64,000 nucleotides of DNA from Flavobacteriaceae bacterium bin25 (GCA_002238525.1 MPMN01000007.1:1-64000), one strand, 5' to 3'. Shown: positions 9,504 through 20,133, numbered from the stretch's first letter. Notes: generated by a model from the letters alone, not told the origin. Numbers and translations are program-made.

Positions 9504-12179
9504 ATGATAAAACAAATTTATTCCCTTAAAATGAAGGCAACCAAAATATTATCCCAGTTTAGGGGTGCAGACATTAACTTGAAAACCGCAATTTTAGCCT
9601 TTTTAGGTATCTTTTTTCTGACCAATATTGGAGCTGAGAATTTCCCTCTACAGGAAGATGAAAAAAGCACTCCTTTAGTTCTTTGGCATGATTATCCTGG
9701 AGTGCCAAAAGATGATATTGACTGGTTCAGTAGGAATGCGAGTGTGCAAACAGAATATATCAAACATGCATTCCCCATAGGGTCTGGACGATATGGTGCT
9801 CTATTTAATGGAGGGATAGACCAGGAACATTTGGTTTGTAATGAGCATTCAATGTGGGACGGAGTACGAGGTTTGAGTGAAGAAGACCAGGGTGGAGCGA
9901 CAGATATTGATCCAGTAGTGTTGAACCAAGCGAGAAAATTGATTAGACAAGGGCGATATGCCAATCGAGAGGTTGAGCGCTATCTATTTGAAAATCTTGG
10001 TAACAAGTGGTTTATGGGTAACTATCTTCCTTTTACTGACATCATCATTACAACGGGACATCACAGCGATTCAGCTTTCAATTACAAGAGAACCTTAGAT
10101 TTGGAAAAAGCTGTAGGAAATGTTTCTTATGAAATCGGTGCCACGCATTACAAACGAGAGTATTTCTGTAGTTTTCCTGACCAGGTCATGATGATCCGAT
10201 ACACCTCTAATGGGAATCCTATGACTCTTGGGATAAGACAAGATGCTCTTCATAAGGTAAAATCTATTAGGGTTGGTCAGGAGAGACTTGAAATTAGTGG
10301 CACCGGACCCCAGGAAGCAAAGAGGAGTCAAAGGCCTACTTGGGATGATGATCGTTACATAGAAATTACCCCTGCTTCAGAAAGAGCGGCAATGTCCTAT
10401 AAACAAGTTCTTCAGGTGCACAAGACTGATGGTAAGGTAATTGCTGAAGATGAGCGGTTGGTCATAACTGATGCAAATGAGGTAGTTCTTGCAGTTGTAG
10501 GCGCGACAGACTATCTACCTGATTATCCATCATTTAAGGGACATGACTATGATGCTTTTTGTGAACAGATGCTTGAGAATATTAGTGATAAATCATATCA
10601 GACACTTAAAAAGAGGCACATTTTAGACTATCAAACTTTGTTCAATCGATCCAGGTTGGAATTGGATTTTGAGCCTAAGAATATTTCTTCCCATAAACTT
10701 TTAGCAGATGGTGCTAGTCTCGAACTTGACCAGCTCTTTTATCACTATGCCCGTTATTTGATGATTGCTTCTTCAAGAACAGGATCTATTCCTTCTAATT
10801 TACAGGGGATTTGGAACCCGGTTTATAATCCCATATGGGATTCGGATTATCATTCAGATATCAACATTCAGATGAATTATTGGATGACCGAAACATCAAA
10901 TCTTGTTGAATGTTTTACTCCTTTTTTGAATTGGATGAAAATAATCCGTGAATCTGGAAGACATACAGCTCGTCGAATGGTTGATTCGGATGGATGGATG
11001 GTCTCTACCACCAGCTCGGTATTTGGTCATACTGCTCTTCGAAAATATGCTCGGTTTACCTATAATTTTATTTCTGCTGCCTGGTTGACACAACATTTAT
11101 TCGAGCATTATGCCTTTTCACAGGACAAAGAATACCTTCAGGAGATTTATCCAATTTTGAAGGAATGTGCGGAATTCTATCTTGATTTTATGATTCCTTA
11201 TAAGGATGGAACTTATGTTTTGTCCCCAACATGGTCGGCAGAAAATGCTTTTTTGAAAGAAAAGTATGGTCGTCTTAATAAACTTACAGAAGGAGCAGCC
11301 ATGGATCAGCAAATCATGTACAATCTTTTTGTGGACTGTATCGAAGCGGCTAGAACACTTGGGGTAGATAAAGAGTTCGAAAAAAAATTGTTAGAGAGAA
11401 TACCAAAATTATCACCTCAGCGTATCGGTCAGTATGGGCAATTACAAGAGTGGGTTGAAGACTGGGATGACCCCGAAGACCAACATAGGCATGTGTCTCA
11501 TTTATGGGCGTTGCATCCCGGAAGAGATATTTCCCCTCTGACAACTCCCCAATTGACTAAAGCAGCTCTTCAATCTCTTACTTTTCGGGGAGGGGGACAA
11601 ACCGGTTGGAGTAGGGCTTGGAAGACCAACTTTTACAGTAGATTCCACCAGGGAGATAAAGCATATGAAATTTTATCGGGATTTTACGATGTGAGTGTAT
11701 TGCCAAATCTATTAGATACTCACCCACCTTTTCAAATTGATGGTAACTTTGGAGCACATGCAGCAGTAAATGAAATGCTCCTCCAAAGTCATTTGAGGAG
11801 TTTTAGCGACGGTCAACGAATTTCTATTGCTTCGAGTCCTTCTTATCATGACAATGGAGATAACAAGACTTTTAGTCCCGTTGTTCCTCCAGAGAATTTA
11901 GTAGATGCCCCATATATATTGCATCTTTTACCAGCTTTACCCTCAGCTTGGTCTTCAGGAAAGGTAAAAGGGTTGAGAGCAAGAGGCGGATTTACAGTAG
12001 ATATAGAATGGAATGAAGGTCAGTTAGAAAAACTTAATCTTCATTCAAAAGAGGGCAAATCCTTTAGATTGTACTGGGATGGTTATTTTACCCCAATTAT
12101 TGAGAGTTCTAAAGGAGAATCAATGGTGTTCACTATTGAAGATTTAATAGAGATGTTCCATAATACCTTTTCGATATAA
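9504..12179 (+). CDS. GH95-family alpha-L-fucosidase / alpha-L-galactosidase
   Basis: An 891-residue exported protein with a hydrophobic segment at about 28-46. GH95 hallmarks are in order: an N-terminal beta-sandwich with FPIGSGRYGALFNGG (about 90), then the (alpha/alpha)6 barrel with SSRTGSIPSNLQGIWNP (about 425). DINIQMNYWMTE follows at about 450 and carries the Asn residues that activate water in this inverting family. PTWSAEN at about 575 holds the expected acid Glu, and QIDGNFGAHAAVNEML at about 745 holds the conserved Asp. Family members remove terminal alpha-1,2-linked L-fucose or alpha-L-galactose. The position between sulfatases supports a sulfated fucose-containing glycan. The start could also be the Met at 9531. 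No frameshift was seen. Confidence 0.92.
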   Translation: MIKQIYSLKMKATKILSQFRGADINLKTAILAFLGIFFLTNIGAENFPLQEDEKSTPLVLWHDYPGVPKDDIDWFSRNASVQTEYIKHAFPIGSGRYGALFNGGIDQEHLVCNEHSMWDGVRGLSEEDQGGATDIDPVVLNQARKLIRQGRYANREVERYLFENLGNKWFMGNYLPFTDIIITTGHHSDSAFNYKRTLDLEKAVGNVSYEIGATHYKREYFCSFPDQVMMIRYTSNGNPMTLGIRQDALHKVKSIRVGQERLEISGTGPQEAKRSQRPTWDDDRYIEITPASERAAMSYKQVLQVHKTDGKVIAEDERLVITDANEVVLAVVGATDYLPDYPSFKGHDYDAFCEQMLENISDKSYQTLKKRHILDYQTLFNRSRLELDFEPKNISSHKLLADGASLELDQLFYHYARYLMIASSRTGSIPSNLQGIWNPVYNPIWDSDYHSDINIQMNYWMTETSNLVECFTPFLNWMKIIRESGRHTARRMVDSDGWMVSTTSSVFGHTALRKYARFTYNFISAAWLTQHLFEHYAFSQDKEYLQEIYPILKECAEFYLDFMIPYKDGTYVLSPTWSAENAFLKEKYGRLNKLTEGAAMDQQIMYNLFVDCIEAARTLGVDKEFEKKLLERIPKLSPQRIGQYGQLQEWVEDWDDPEDQHRHVSHLWALHPGRDISPLTTPQLTKAALQSLTFRGGGQTGWSRAWKTNFYSRFHQGDKAYEILSGFYDVSVLPNLLDTHPPFQIDGNFGAHAAVNEMLLQSHLRSFSDGQRISIASSPSYHDNGDNKTFSPVVPPENLVDAPYILHLLPALPSAWSSGKVKGLRARGGFTVDIEWNEGQLEKLNLHSKEGKSFRLYWDGYFTPIIESSKGESMVFTIEDLIEMFHNTFSI

Positions 12180-12217
12180 TTTTTGTGCGAATTCGAGTTC
12201 ATTCTATCAACAGTAAC

Positions 12218-14101
12218 ATGAAATTAGGATTATTTTTTCTATGCCTGATTATGCTATTTAATGGTGTGGGTCAAGGTGTTTTGGGAAATTCGAAAAATCC
12301 AATTTTGGTGAATTCACCAGATGGTAAGGTAAACCTAAAACTTGATTATGAAAATAATGGTTTTACATACCAGCTTTATTGGGATGGTGAGTTATTGGTC
12401 AAGAGTTCGCTTATATCGCTTATTTCGGGTGTTGAATTAGACATATCCACCACAACATCTAGAACCGTAGATGAAAATTGGAAACCGGTTTGGGGTCAAT
12501 TTAGTTCAATCAGAAACCTTTTCAATGAGACGACTATCTTGTTGAATAATGAAGGAGTTGAGGTATCACTTATTTGTAGGGTATTCAACAATGGAATTGC
12601 GTTTCGTTTCATCAGCAATAAAAATGATTTGATAAAAGAGGCTGCTTACAGATGTGATTTTAATCTTCCTGAAAACAGCAGCATCTATTTTCCATTTGGC
12701 GAGCGTGAACCGGAGGGTCCTATTGATGTTAGGGAGGCTGTTGGCCCGATTAAATTGCCTGTTGTTGTGGAATTGAGCTCAGGTAAGCATTTATCCTTGA
12801 TGGAGTCAGATTTATATTCAGCACATGGTTTTGGGGTTATGAACTTTCATAGGGAACAAGACTTATTGTATTCTTCAAATCGTGTGGAGACCACAACAGG
12901 GGATATCACTACCCCTTGGAGGGTTATCCTTTTTGAAGAGGCTATTGGAAATCTCCTTACTAATACTGTATTGCTAAACTTAGCCACTCCCAATCAGCTT
13001 GACGATGTTTCGTGGGTAAAACCTGGAATCACTCTCTGGGACTGGAGGGTACATGGGTATGAAGCTCCCGATGGCTTTCAATATGGAATCAATACAGAGA
13101 GTTATCTCCGTTTTATTGATTTTGCCGCTGAGAATGGTATAGATTATTTTCTTATTGATGATGCTTGGTATACCGAAATTAGAGAAGGGCATATCGAACA
13201 CTCCGATAAATTGAATTTATCCAAGGTAATCGAATATGCTGAGGAAAGGGGTGTAGATTTATTACTCTATTATGATAGAAGAAAAGGGAGCTACGGTGAT
13301 GAAAATTTATTTAATCATTACCAGCAGCTGGGAATGAAAGGCATTAAATATGGTTTCATGAAGGAGGATGTCTCATTCACCCGTAAGGCGATTGAATTGA
13401 GTGCTGAGAGTGGTTTACTCATTAATTTTCATGATAGTCCTGTTCCTTTTACTGGTATTAGTCGCACTTTCCCCAATGCCATTACAAAGGAATATTGTCA
13501 TGCACAGCTTGATGCCCGAAGGACTTTTACTCCTGATACGTTCATCAAAATGGCTTTGATTAATGCTATACAAGGGCCACTAGACATGAATAATGGAAAT
13601 TTTGACATAATCGGGATTAATTCTGGAAAAAGAGATAAAGGTCCTCGAAAAACGGGTACTTATCATTCTACGGTGGTAGCAGAAGCAGCCCGTACTTTAA
13701 TTATTTTTAGTGGGCTAGTATGCCTACCTGATGCTCCTGAGTCTTACCGAGCAAAACATGATCTTTTTGAATTCATTAAACAACAGCCAGTAGGCAAATG
13801 GGATGAGACTGAGGTACTGCATGGGAAAATGGGAGCATATATTTCAACGGCAAGACGGTATGGACAGCAATGGTTTATCGGAAGTGCAGCCAGTCAAAAG
13901 GGAGCAACTCTAGATATAGAGTTAGATTTTCTAAGCGAAGGAAAAACTTATCAGATCACCTACTATGAGGATTCTGATCAAACCCACTACATTTCTAATC
14001 CAGAGGCTTACATAGTGCGACGTGGGACGGTAAAAAAGGGAGATGTAATAAACCTCTATATGGCTCCTGGAGGCGGTCATTGTATGTGGATAAGACCTTG
14101 A
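12218..14101 (+). CDS. GH97-family alpha-glycosidase
   Basis: I chose the ATG at 12218 because it opens a clean signal peptide (MKLGLFFLCLIMLFNG); an in-frame GTG at 12185 would place 11 residues before it. The protein is 627 residues. An N-terminal GH97 beta-sandwich (NSPDGKVNLKLDYENNGFTY) is followed by the catalytic barrel with WDWRVHGYEAPDG, FLIDDAWY, GIKYGFMKED and INFHDSPVPFTGISRTFPN. Thus the core has the layout of SusB-type enzymes. The family includes inverting alpha-glucosidases and retaining alpha-galactosidases; which of the two applies is not certain here, though an Asp in FHDSP fits the retaining group. The gene is 38 bases after GH95, consistent with one operon. Confidence 0.88.
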   Translation: MKLGLFFLCLIMLFNGVGQGVLGNSKNPILVNSPDGKVNLKLDYENNGFTYQLYWDGELLVKSSLISLISGVELDISTTTSRTVDENWKPVWGQFSSIRNLFNETTILLNNEGVEVSLICRVFNNGIAFRFISNKNDLIKEAAYRCDFNLPENSSIYFPFGEREPEGPIDVREAVGPIKLPVVVELSSGKHLSLMESDLYSAHGFGVMNFHREQDLLYSSNRVETTTGDITTPWRVILFEEAIGNLLTNTVLLNLATPNQLDDVSWVKPGITLWDWRVHGYEAPDGFQYGINTESYLRFIDFAAENGIDYFLIDDAWYTEIREGHIEHSDKLNLSKVIEYAEERGVDLLLYYDRRKGSYGDENLFNHYQQLGMKGIKYGFMKEDVSFTRKAIELSAESGLLINFHDSPVPFTGISRTFPNAITKEYCHAQLDARRTFTPDTFIKMALINAIQGPLDMNNGNFDIIGINSGKRDKGPRKTGTYHSTVVAEAARTLIIFSGLVCLPDAPESYRAKHDLFEFIKQQPVGKWDETEVLHGKMGAYISTARRYGQQWFIGSAASQKGATLDIELDFLSEGKTYQITYYEDSDQTHYISNPEAYIVRRGTVKKGDVINLYMAPGGGHCMWIRP

Positions 14102-14213
14102 TTAGTTTATCTTTATGAACAAGTCCTTTATGGAATAGGTCAAAAAATTGCCGATTGGACACCCCTAGTTTGTACAAATGTGAAATCAATACTTCAAATA
14201 ATCAATTCTAAGG

Positions 14214-15677
14214 ATGAGCAGAAGATGTAGACCTATTTTTTGGAGTATTTTTTGGGGTGTTATGCTATTCTTCTATGGAGGTTCCACTGCTTTAAATCAG
14301 ATACAAACTAAACCAAATATACTTTGGATTTATTTAGAGGATGTCAATGGTTGGTTCAGTACCTATGGAGAGACGCTGATAAAGACCCCAAACATAGATG
14401 CATTAGCTGAAAGTGGGATTCGATTTGATCAGTTTTATACTACGGCTGGCGTATGTTCACCATCTCGTTCTTCGATAATTACCGGTATGATGCAAACATC
14501 TATAGGGGCACATAATCATAGGAGTGCAAGGAAGGGATACCGAGGTCAAACATTTACAAAATATGATCGAAATATATTGCCTAAAGATGTAGTACCGTTA
14601 CCCATAAAATTTAGAAATGCTGGTTACTGGACTTTCAATGAAGGGGGTAAAGACGATTACAATTTTGAATGGAAAGCTGATGAGTTCTATGATTTTGTTA
14701 GAGGCCAAGGTGGTTGGGGTCCGCAATCATTTTTAGCTGGAGATTGTCTGGAAGGAAATACTGAGGGCAAACCTTTTTTCGGGCAGATTCAGTTAGGGGG
14801 AGGCAAATTGAAGGGCGTTTCAAAGGTTACTGATAGATCAAGAGTTTCTGTCCCGCCATATTATCCTGACATTCCGGAGGTCAGGGAGGAGATATCTAAC
14901 CATTATGATTGTTTGATAAAAACAGACTTTCAAGTAGGGCAGATTATTGAAAGCTTAAAAGAGCAGGAGTTATATCAGAACACGATAATTTTTCTGTTTA
15001 GTGACCATGGAATGAGATTACACAGACACAAGCAGTTTCTTTATCAGGGAGGCATACATATGCCATTTATTATTGCTGGACCGGGAATTGAAGCGAATCA
15101 GGTAAATACAAATCTAGTCAGTGCGATTGATATATCAGCGACTAGTCTAGCCTTAGCAGGTATAGGAATACCTAAAACAATGGAAGGGCAAAATTTGTTT
15201 TCACAGACCTACGAGAAAAGAACACATGTCGTAGCGGCCAGAGATCGTTGTGATTTCACCATTGATAGGATTAGGGCTGTAATAACCCCAAAATTTAAAT
15301 ATATCAGAAATTATTTTATAGATAGACCATATATGCAGCCTAGTTATAAAGACAACTGGCCTGTGACTAAAAAAATTAGACAGATGATGGCTGATGGTCA
15401 TCTCAATTCAAGTCAATTACTGTTTTTTGGAGATCATAGGGATTCTGAAGAGTTTTATGACCTTGAGAATGACCCGCATGAACTAAATAACTTATCTGAT
15501 GAAAAGCAATATCAGCTAGTTTTGGAACATCATAGAAAGATTTTATCTGATTGGATTGAAGAAACTGGTGATTTAGGTCAATTACTAGAATCAGATATAG
15601 GACTTGGGTGTGTGCTACAAGCTTGGAAAGACAGGTGTGTGAATCCTGAGTATAATCGATTGAGAGAACAGATGTGA
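14214..15677 (+). CDS. S1-family sulfatase, divergent (LED variant)
   Basis: A 487-residue exported protein with an N-terminal hydrophobic segment (about 8-26). The ATG at 14214 is preceded by AAGG, a weak ribosome site. The formylglycine signature GVCSPSR puts the modified Cys at residue 81. It differs from its neighbours in two places. The usual DD metal pair is ED in IYLEDVNGW, and the usual GKWHLG is replaced by FNEGGKDDYNFEW, keeping the Lys but not the His. The later ligands appear as LFSDHGMRLHRHKQ. This pattern resembles heparan N-sulfatase-like (SGSH-like) members of S1 more than arylsulfatase A, but that is inference. It lies 112 bases after GH97. Confidence 0.9.
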   Translation: MSRRCRPIFWSIFWGVMLFFYGGSTALNQIQTKPNILWIYLEDVNGWFSTYGETLIKTPNIDALAESGIRFDQFYTTAGVCSPSRSSIITGMMQTSIGAHNHRSARKGYRGQTFTKYDRNILPKDVVPLPIKFRNAGYWTFNEGGKDDYNFEWKADEFYDFVRGQGGWGPQSFLAGDCLEGNTEGKPFFGQIQLGGGKLKGVSKVTDRSRVSVPPYYPDIPEVREEISNHYDCLIKTDFQVGQIIESLKEQELYQNTIIFLFSDHGMRLHRHKQFLYQGGIHMPFIIAGPGIEANQVNTNLVSAIDISATSLALAGIGIPKTMEGQNLFSQTYEKRTHVVAARDRCDFTIDRIRAVITPKFKYIRNYFIDRPYMQPSYKDNWPVTKKIRQMMADGHLNSSQLLFFGDHRDSEEFYDLENDPHELNNLSDEKQYQLVLEHHRKILSDWIEETGDLGQLLESDIGLGCVLQAWKDRCVNPEYNRLREQM

Positions 15678-15726
15678 TTTCCAAAAGAGAATAGAATATA
15701 AATTGAAAAGACGATAGACTAAATTG

Positions 15727-17094
15727 ATGAAACAAGGAAAAATTTTGGTGTATGCACTATTGTCATTTTCTTTTCTCTTTTTTCATGGTCATGAAATCAG
15801 GGATGTTAGACCTAATGTACTTTTTATTATGGTGGATGATTTGGGAGTAGATGGAATTTCTATATATGGCAGTAAGGTTGATACCCCCAACATTGACGCT
15901 TTGGCAAAATCAAACGGCGTGATGGTTAGTCATTGTTTTGCTCAACCGAATTGCACTCCTTCAAGGGTAAAATTGATGACTGGGATGCGCACCTATAAAT
16001 CTTATGATCGTTTTGCTTATTTAAATCCGGAACATAAGACCATAGGTAATTTGATGAAAGAAGCTGGTTATAAGACTTGTATAGCGGGTAAATGGCAACT
16101 CAATGGAAATCCTAGGATGAGCGGTTATGTGGAAGAACACAATCATAAGGATAGGGCTTATCAGGCGGGCTTTGATGAGTATCATTTACATAATTATACC
16201 TTTTCTGAGGGCAAGCGTTATGCTGATTCTGAAATAGAAAGTAATGGAAAACGATTAAAGGGCGAATATGGCCCTGATATGCACCGAGATTTTATCATTG
16301 ATTTTATTAGAAGAAATAAACAGCAACCTTTTTTTATTTATTATCCAATGGTTCTTGTACATGGAGCTTATGATAAAACTCCAGATTCTGAGGATTGGCA
16401 TCAAACAGATAAAAACAAATCTTCTAATGAATACTTGGTAGATATGATTCGGTACACGGATAAGATTGTGGGTCAGCTGGTTGAGACATTAAAGCGGGAA
16501 AATTTATATGAAAATACTATCATCATATTTACCAGCGATAATGGAACTGGTAGGGGAGGAACTATAAACACAGTTGGTGGGTTTGTTAGAGGTGGTAAAG
16601 GCACTATGAAAGATGCTGGCACCCGTGTACCTTTAATCATACATAACTCGCAGAAAATTGAGGAGTTTAAAAGATGGAAGGGCTTAATTGATTTTAGTGA
16701 TTTTTATCCCACATTTGCTGATATAGCCGGAATAGATCTTGGGAATGAAAAGAATTTAGATGGGATTAGTTTTTATCCGTTGGTTAGTGGAGATGCAGAC
16801 ATTTTCAAGTATAGAGAAATTTTGTTTATGCATCATGATCCCCGAAGGGACGACAACCAAAATCGCATACGAACAGATTCTGAAAACCGTAATCGTTTTG
16901 CAAGAACAATAGAGTACAAACTTTATCAGACAGGAGAGTTTTATCATGTAGATAAAGATCCTTTGGAAGAGGATGCTATAGATATTGATTCACTTGATGA
17001 ACAGATGTTGGAGATATATAAGAAACTCAAATCTGAATTAGATCGAATAGATAGGGAGTACCCGTGGGAAGATATATGGCCTTCGGGGAATTGA
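15727..17094 (+). CDS. S1-family sulfatase, exported
   Basis: The ATG at 15727 is preferred; a TTG lies just before it. The protein has 455 residues, a signal peptide (about 6-22), then RPNVLFIMVDDLGVDG with both metal Asp residues. The formylglycine signature is NCTPSR (Cys 76), followed by IAGKWQLNGNP, in which the usual His is Gln, and FTSDNGTGRGG. There is a long insertion rich in charged residues between about 130 and 180. It is the shortest sulfatase in the locus but appears complete, ending PWEDIWPSGN. It is 49 bases after the previous sulfatase and 24 before the next, so co-transcribed. Confidence 0.9.
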   Translation: MKQGKILVYALLSFSFLFFHGHEIRDVRPNVLFIMVDDLGVDGISIYGSKVDTPNIDALAKSNGVMVSHCFAQPNCTPSRVKLMTGMRTYKSYDRFAYLNPEHKTIGNLMKEAGYKTCIAGKWQLNGNPRMSGYVEEHNHKDRAYQAGFDEYHLHNYTFSEGKRYADSEIESNGKRLKGEYGPDMHRDFIIDFIRRNKQQPFFIYYPMVLVHGAYDKTPDSEDWHQTDKNKSSNEYLVDMIRYTDKIVGQLVETLKRENLYENTIIIFTSDNGTGRGGTINTVGGFVRGGKGTMKDAGTRVPLIIHNSQKIEEFKRWKGLIDFSDFYPTFADIAGIDLGNEKNLDGISFYPLVSGDADIFKYREILFMHHDPRRDDNQNRIRTDSENRNRFARTIEYKLYQTGEFYHVDKDPLEEDAIDIDSLDEQMLEIYKKLKSELDRIDREYPWEDIWPSGN

Positions 17095-17118
17095 TTTACA
17101 TTTAAAATTGAAATACAA

Positions 17119-18579
17119 ATGACAAAAAGTTTGAATAGACTAGTATTTAACACGGTGGCACTTTTATCGTTACTGTTCATGTCTAGCGGAGAAATTAAGA
17201 TCAATGAAGACATTCTACCTAATGTTATATTCATCATGGTTGACGATATGGGCTGGGCAGATTTGGGGGTTTATGGGTCAAGAGAGATAAAAACCCCAAA
17301 CCTAGATCAATTGGCGGCAAATGGAATGCGTTTTACGGATGCTTATGCTGGTCATACTGTTTGTGCTCCATCTCGATGTGTATTGATGACTGGAAAAAAT
17401 TCAGGTAATTCACGTGTAAGGAGTAATTCAGGGACTGCCCCAATTTTTGATCAGGATACAACTGTGGCAGAGATTTTTAAAGTTAAGGGGTATGTAACTG
17501 GTGGTTTTGGTAAATGGGGATTGGGTACGATGCAATCTGAAGGTGCCGCTGAGAGGCAAGGTTTTGATAGTTTCTTTGGTTATTATGATCAGGTTCATGC
17601 CCACACTTATTATCCCTCGTATTTGGTCAAAAATGGAAAACCCTTTGTTTTGGCGGGTAATGCTAAAAACAACGGCTACGAATATGGGGTTACTTCGATT
17701 GAAACTAGGGAGCAGCGATCTAAGCTCTATAGGCAGGACAAGCTAAAAAGTCCTAAAAATGGGGGCGTATCAATCAGTATTGAGACTGGAGAAAAAAGAG
17801 AATTTAGTCATGATTTGATTTTTCAGGAAACCTTAGATTTCATCAGGAAAAACAGGGGGAATCCTTTTTTTTGTTATGCCCCTTGGACTCCACCTCATGG
17901 TGCATATCATCTTCCGGAGGATGACCCATCATGGCTTATGTACAAAGACAAGCCTTGGTCTGTTGAAGCGCGGGTTCATGCTGCATTTGTAAATATGATT
18001 GATCGTCACACAGGTGAAGTACTTTCTTTGCTTAGAGAACTAGGAATAGCCGAGAACACCATTGTTTTTTTTATGTCTGATAATGGAGCAGCAAACCGTT
18101 TTGATGGAATACTAGATTCTTCGGGACCGCTACGCGGATTTAAAAGATCAATGCATGATGGGGGCATCAGATCACCTTTGATAGCGAGTTGGCCAGGCAA
18201 GATAGAGGCAGGGACAGTTAGTAATCACCTAACCTACACGGCGGATATTTTACCGACTGTAGCTGAATTAATAGGGGCAGAAGGTTCTGTACCCATTGAT
18301 ATTAATGGAATATCAATTCTTCCTACTTTGACTGGTGATACTCAAGGGCAAGCAAAGCATGAAATGCTCTATTGGGAGTGGCCTAGAAGGAATTCTGGGA
18401 TAGCTCAGGCAGTGAGATACAAGCAGTATAAATTAGTTCGAAACGATAGTTTAGAACAGTGGCAATTATACAACCTTGAAAACGATATTGATGAGTCGGA
18501 GAACATAGCTGAGGCAAATTCTGAAATTGTAAACTATGTTGACTCATGGGTTAGAAACAATCGTACTAGTGTTGAATGA
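17119..18579 (+). CDS. S1-family sulfatase (arylsulfatase A-like), exported
   Basis: A 486-residue protein with a signal peptide (about 8-23) and the core start PNVIFIMVDDMGWADLGVYG. The signature TVCAPSR has the formylglycine Cys at 82. GFGKWGLGTMQSEG matches the second sulfatase motif with His replaced by Gly. FFMSDNGAANRF provides the C-terminal metal ligands. The block FGYYDQVHAHTYYPSYL is characteristic of a large subgroup of bacterial arylsulfatases found in algal-polysaccharide loci. The substrate position cleaved is unknown. It lies within the run of closely spaced sulfatase genes. Confidence 0.93.
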   Translation: MTKSLNRLVFNTVALLSLLFMSSGEIKINEDILPNVIFIMVDDMGWADLGVYGSREIKTPNLDQLAANGMRFTDAYAGHTVCAPSRCVLMTGKNSGNSRVRSNSGTAPIFDQDTTVAEIFKVKGYVTGGFGKWGLGTMQSEGAAERQGFDSFFGYYDQVHAHTYYPSYLVKNGKPFVLAGNAKNNGYEYGVTSIETREQRSKLYRQDKLKSPKNGGVSISIETGEKREFSHDLIFQETLDFIRKNRGNPFFCYAPWTPPHGAYHLPEDDPSWLMYKDKPWSVEARVHAAFVNMIDRHTGEVLSLLRELGIAENTIVFFMSDNGAANRFDGILDSSGPLRGFKRSMHDGGIRSPLIASWPGKIEAGTVSNHLTYTADILPTVAELIGAEGSVPIDINGISILPTLTGDTQGQAKHEMLYWEWPRRNSGIAQAVRYKQYKLVRNDSLEQWQLYNLENDIDESENIAEANSEIVNYVDSWVRNNRTSVE

Positions 18580-18669
18580 ATTTGTCTTGACATCGAATTC
18601 AGCCCTTGTTGCAAGACACACTGTGTAAAACTGTTTTTGTGCTTAATTTAGGAATAGAATAAGAAATAA

Positions 18670-20133
18670 ATGATGAAGATTTTCAGGAAGTTGAGGTTGT
18701 GGATATTTGGGTGCTTGATCATTACTTGTTCCTCTAAAAGGAACAAGGGATCGGGTCACTATGATAAAGAGAAACCGAATATCGTTTTTGTTCTTATTGA
18801 CGATATGGGGTGGTCTGATGTTAGCTATAATGGAGGTGCTGATGGTTTTTATGAAACGCCACAGATAGATTCTATAGCAAATGATGGCATAGTATTTAAT
18901 CGTTTTTATCCTGGAGGTCCAAATTGTGCTCCTACCAGGGCTTGTATCATTTCGGGACTGTACACTCCTAGAACCAAAATATATCAACCCAATGGACAAT
19001 CCAAAGGGAAGGTTTCTGATATGAGGTGGTATGTTCCGGCAAAAAATCGAGAGGGAGATGAAACATCCCTTGATTCACGTACAGAATTAGACGAATCGAT
19101 TGTTTCGATTGCTGAGGTGATGAATAATGCTGGTTATGTAACCTCACGGATTGGAAAATGGCATTTAGGACCGGATACTCAGGGTTTTGATGAAGCGACA
19201 TCAGATGGTTATACCCCTTCGGGTAAAAGATTCTATAATGATAGTCTAGCCACTGATCGAATGACAAGAGCAGCTGCAGAATTTATTGAGAGGAATAGGG
19301 ATAACGCATTCTTTCTCTACTTTTCTCTTTGGGATGTTCACACTCCATTAACTGCAAAAATGGAGGTTGTAAGGAAATATGAAAAGAAGTGGGAAAACTG
19401 GGCAGATAAATCAAGAAAATGGGATCCGACTTATGCAGCGATGATTGAGGTGACTGACAACAGTGTTGGCCAGCTTCGGGCTAAGCTTACAGATTTAGGG
19501 TTGATAGACAATACGTTGTTTATTGTAGCTTCTGACAATGGCGGTCCTGCTGGTCATACCAGTAATTTACCTCTTAGGGGTGCCAAGGGAGCTATGTATG
19601 AAGGGGGGATTAGGACCTTTGCTACTGCTATGTGGCCAGGTGAAATAGTACCAGGTATTACTAGTGATTATCCTGTTACAGGTGTTGATTTTCTGCCAAC
19701 TTTTGCTGAAATAGGGGGTGCAGAATTGCCCAAAACACAAACCTTGGATGGACAGTCTTTTGTTGGGTTATTTAAGACGGGACAGGAATTACAGTCTCGT
19801 GATATTTTCTGGCACTATCCTCTATATCTTGGTGGTAGAAATCCTAACAAAGGATGGCCTGGGGATAACATTTTACCGAAATATGGCACAAGTGATATGA
19901 TGTGGAGAGCGGTCCCATCATCGGCAATAGTAAGTGGAGATTGGAAATTGATTTATTTCTATGAGTATGATTCATATGAGTTATATAATCTTGGGGATGA
20001 CCCTGGCGAACAAAATGATCTATCAGAATCCAATTCAAAGATGGCTAAGAAGTTATACCAAAGATTAATGGATTGGGTAAAAGAAACTGGTGCAGATATA
20101 CCGGTAAAAGATAATCCAGATTTTGTTAGATGA
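18670..20133 (+). CDS. S1-family sulfatase, probably membrane-anchored
   Basis: A 487-residue protein. The N-terminus MMKIFRKLRLWIFGCLIITCSS has a positive start, a short hydrophobic core and Cys at 15 and 20, so a lipoprotein is possible although neither lipobox is ideal. The core starts PNIVFVLIDDMGWSD. The signature NCAPTR puts the formylglycine Cys at 86, and RIGKWHLGPDTQGFDE and ASDNGGPAGHTSN follow. The C-terminal region ends ELYNLGDDPGEQNDLSE, a standard sulfatase tail. It lies 90 bases after the previous sulfatase and is the last gene before a 374-base gap. Confidence 0.93.
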   Translation: MMKIFRKLRLWIFGCLIITCSSKRNKGSGHYDKEKPNIVFVLIDDMGWSDVSYNGGADGFYETPQIDSIANDGIVFNRFYPGGPNCAPTRACIISGLYTPRTKIYQPNGQSKGKVSDMRWYVPAKNREGDETSLDSRTELDESIVSIAEVMNNAGYVTSRIGKWHLGPDTQGFDEATSDGYTPSGKRFYNDSLATDRMTRAAAEFIERNRDNAFFLYFSLWDVHTPLTAKMEVVRKYEKKWENWADKSRKWDPTYAAMIEVTDNSVGQLRAKLTDLGLIDNTLFIVASDNGGPAGHTSNLPLRGAKGAMYEGGIRTFATAMWPGEIVPGITSDYPVTGVDFLPTFAEIGGAELPKTQTLDGQSFVGLFKTGQELQSRDIFWHYPLYLGGRNPNKGWPGDNILPKYGTSDMMWRAVPSSAIVSGDWKLIYFYEYDSYELYNLGDDPGEQNDLSESNSKMAKKLYQRLMDWVKETGADIPVKDNPDFVR

